Below the pieces are notes generated by a model. It ran no database searches, was not told the DNA's origin, and saw only the letters and a program-made list of their open reading frames with translations. From NCBI GenBank assembly GCA_025927935.1, contig JAICKM010000409.1:1-6444 (forward strand): DNA of 6,444 bases, read 5' to 3'. The DNA comes from Chloroflexia bacterium. Its GTDB lineage: Bacteria; Chloroflexota; Chloroflexia; QHBQ01; JADMIH01. Below are positions 5,670 to 6,444 of this stretch, one piece after another; the stretch's first letter is position 1, and the number at the start of each line of letters is the position of its first letter. The position numbers were made by a program, and so were the translations under genes.

Positions 5670-6272
5670 TCACTCGTCGAGTTGGGCGAGCCACGGATCG
5701 GCGGGGCGGAGCTCGGCGAGCGCCGAGCGCAGCCACAGGCGCTGCTCGGGGCTCAAGTGGGGCCGGACCTGCACGAAGTCGTGTTCATCTTTCGGGCGGT
5801 GGTGCCGCGCCTTGTGCAGCAGTTGTACTTCGGGGGCAGTCACGGGTAGCCCGGCGGCGCCGGGCAAGCGCACGTACTCCCAGGCGCGGCGAATGAGGGG
5901 TTCCGGGCGGAAGATCCACTCCCCCGCCTCCACGTCGTTGAGCATGAACTCGAATTCGGGCGGCAGGCCCGGTGGATCGGGCGGGGCAGCGTGTGGAGGC
6001 CGGACCTGGAGTTGAAACTCCGGCAAGACCAATTGCTCGCCAGGCGGTAGCAGCACCCACTCGTGGTTGCGGGGGGTGAACATAGGCCAGGCGCCGCAGT
6101 AGACATGGAGCGCGGCCTGGTCCTGCCGCAGCACCGAGATCTCGATGTCTTCATGATCCCGGCTCACACTACCCAGCCAGAGATCGATCGCCCAGCCCCC
6201 CGCGATCCACCACGGCCCCGGAAACCGATCCAGAAATCGGGCCACAGCCCGGACCTCATCCAAAGTACGCAT
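5670..6272 (-). CDS. Nucleotidyltransferase-fold protein related to aminoglycoside 2''-adenylyltransferases
   Basis: A 200-residue soluble protein. Residues 21-45 carry the signature WWIAGGWAIDLWLG, then R38-D39-H40 and EDIEI, matching the GGWAID...R.H.DID pattern of the ANT(2'')/nucleotidyltransferase superfamily. G25-G26 would hold the nucleotide phosphates. D42 and E44 would be the first two metal-binding acids, and E106 or E108 (PEFEF) the likely third. The C-terminal part has APEVQLLHKARH (146-157) and RPKDEHDF (159-166), typical of chromosomal members that transfer a nucleotide to unknown small molecules. Antibiotic modification cannot be assumed. The second acid is Glu where the family usually has Asp. 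The ATG at 6272 has AGGG 8 bases upstream. The gene starts 55 bases after the preceding stop codon, past a hairpin, so it may or may not share that transcript. Confidence 0.82.
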   Translation of the reverse strand: MRTLDEVRAVARFLDRFPGPWWIAGGWAIDLWLGSVSRDHEDIEISVLRQDQAALHVYCGAWPMFTPRNHEWVLLPPGEQLVLPEFQLQVRPPHAAPPDPPGLPPEFEFMLNDVEAGEWIFRPEPLIRRAWEYVRLPGAAGLPVTAPEVQLLHKARHHRPKDEHDFVQVRPHLSPEQRLWLRSALAELRPADPWLAQLDE

Positions 6273-6289
6273 AGCGTGGTCCCTGAGGT

Positions 6290-6321
6290 AGGCACGCCGC
6301 CGGCCATGGCAGGTCGTGCCT
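6290..6321 (-). terminator. Hairpin between the partial upstream gene and the nucleotidyltransferase gene
   Basis: Perfect 7-bp arms AGGCACG (6290-6296) and CGTGCCT (6315-6321), with an internal GCCATGGC palindrome in the loop. It begins 6 bases after the upstream stop codon. No T-run follows on the minus strand, so termination may be partial. Confidence 0.4.
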
Positions 6322-6327
6322 TGCCGG

Positions 6328-6444
6328 CTAACGAATACCGAGTCCCACGATCAACCCGATGCTCAGGACGATCAGCACCGCAATGGAGCCGATCACGGCG
6401 AGGGCGATGGGCCGGCCCACTTTGCCGACGACGCGAATATCGAC
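6328..6444 (-). CDS. C-terminal end of an unidentified membrane protein, cut by window edge
   Basis: The minus strand is open from the right edge to a TAG at 6328-6330, giving 38 residues. A short polar stretch (VDIRVVGKVGRP) is followed by one strongly hydrophobic helix, about 22 residues of Ile, Leu, Val, Ala and Gly, ending in GIR. This is the pattern of a final membrane segment or a C-terminal tail anchor with almost nothing beyond the membrane. Too little is present to name a family. Codon third positions are mostly G or C, as in the neighbouring genes, which supports coding. The frame was read by hand from the edge, so the true start lies outside the window. Confidence 0.6.
   Translation of the reverse strand, partial: VDIRVVGKVGRPIALAVIGSIAVLIVLSIGLIVGLGIR

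Noticed and set aside
1..6444. CRISPR array, insertion sequence, phage or defence system
   Set aside because: There are no spaced identical repeats, no transposase or terminal inverted repeats, and no nuclease, helicase or toxin-antitoxin genes among the supported frames.

Overview
The window looks like a high-GC bacterial chromosome segment with genes packed almost entirely on the minus strand. The combination of a TrmB-family regulator, a secreted S8 protease with a pre-peptidase-type C-terminal domain, a bacterial CAX antiporter and clear Shine-Dalgarno sites fits a Chloroflexota-like bacterium. This is an inference from gene content, and no marker gene is present to prove it.

Right to left, which is the direction of transcription: (a) 6328-6444 is the C-terminal end of an unidentified protein with one hydrophobic segment. 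(b) 5670-6272 encodes a small nucleotidyltransferase of the family that includes aminoglycoside 2''-adenylyltransferase. (c) 5381-5669 is a mostly AT-rich non-coding region with several inverted repeats and a good sigma-70-like promoter reading leftward. (d) 4514-5380 encodes a TrmB-family transcriptional regulator. Only 38 bases downstream, 2706-4475 encodes a secreted subtilisin-like protease with its own strong ribosome binding site, so the two are probably one transcription unit. (e) 2516-2705 is a short gap with a perfect 26-bp palindrome and an 11-bp tandem repeat in the leader of the next gene. (f) 1394-2515 encodes a CAX-type calcium/proton antiporter. (g) 1015-1393 holds no minus-strand gene but contains a possible small plus-strand gene (1148-1387) convergent with cax. 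(h) 1-1014 encodes the N-terminal 338 residues of a GT-C type membrane glycosyltransferase that runs off the left edge. It is visibly less GC-rich than the rest.

The genes do not form one obvious pathway. The only pair with a clear functional link by position is the regulator plus protease. The inverted repeats at the regulator promoter (5457-5480 and 5562-5578) are the natural candidates for its operators, which would make this a self-regulated protease expression unit. No CRISPR array, insertion sequence, tRNA, rRNA or defence system is visible. The most notable items are the TrmB-protease pairing with its candidate operators, the compositional break at the glycosyltransferase, and the Glu-for-Asp substitutions in the nucleotidyltransferase active site.
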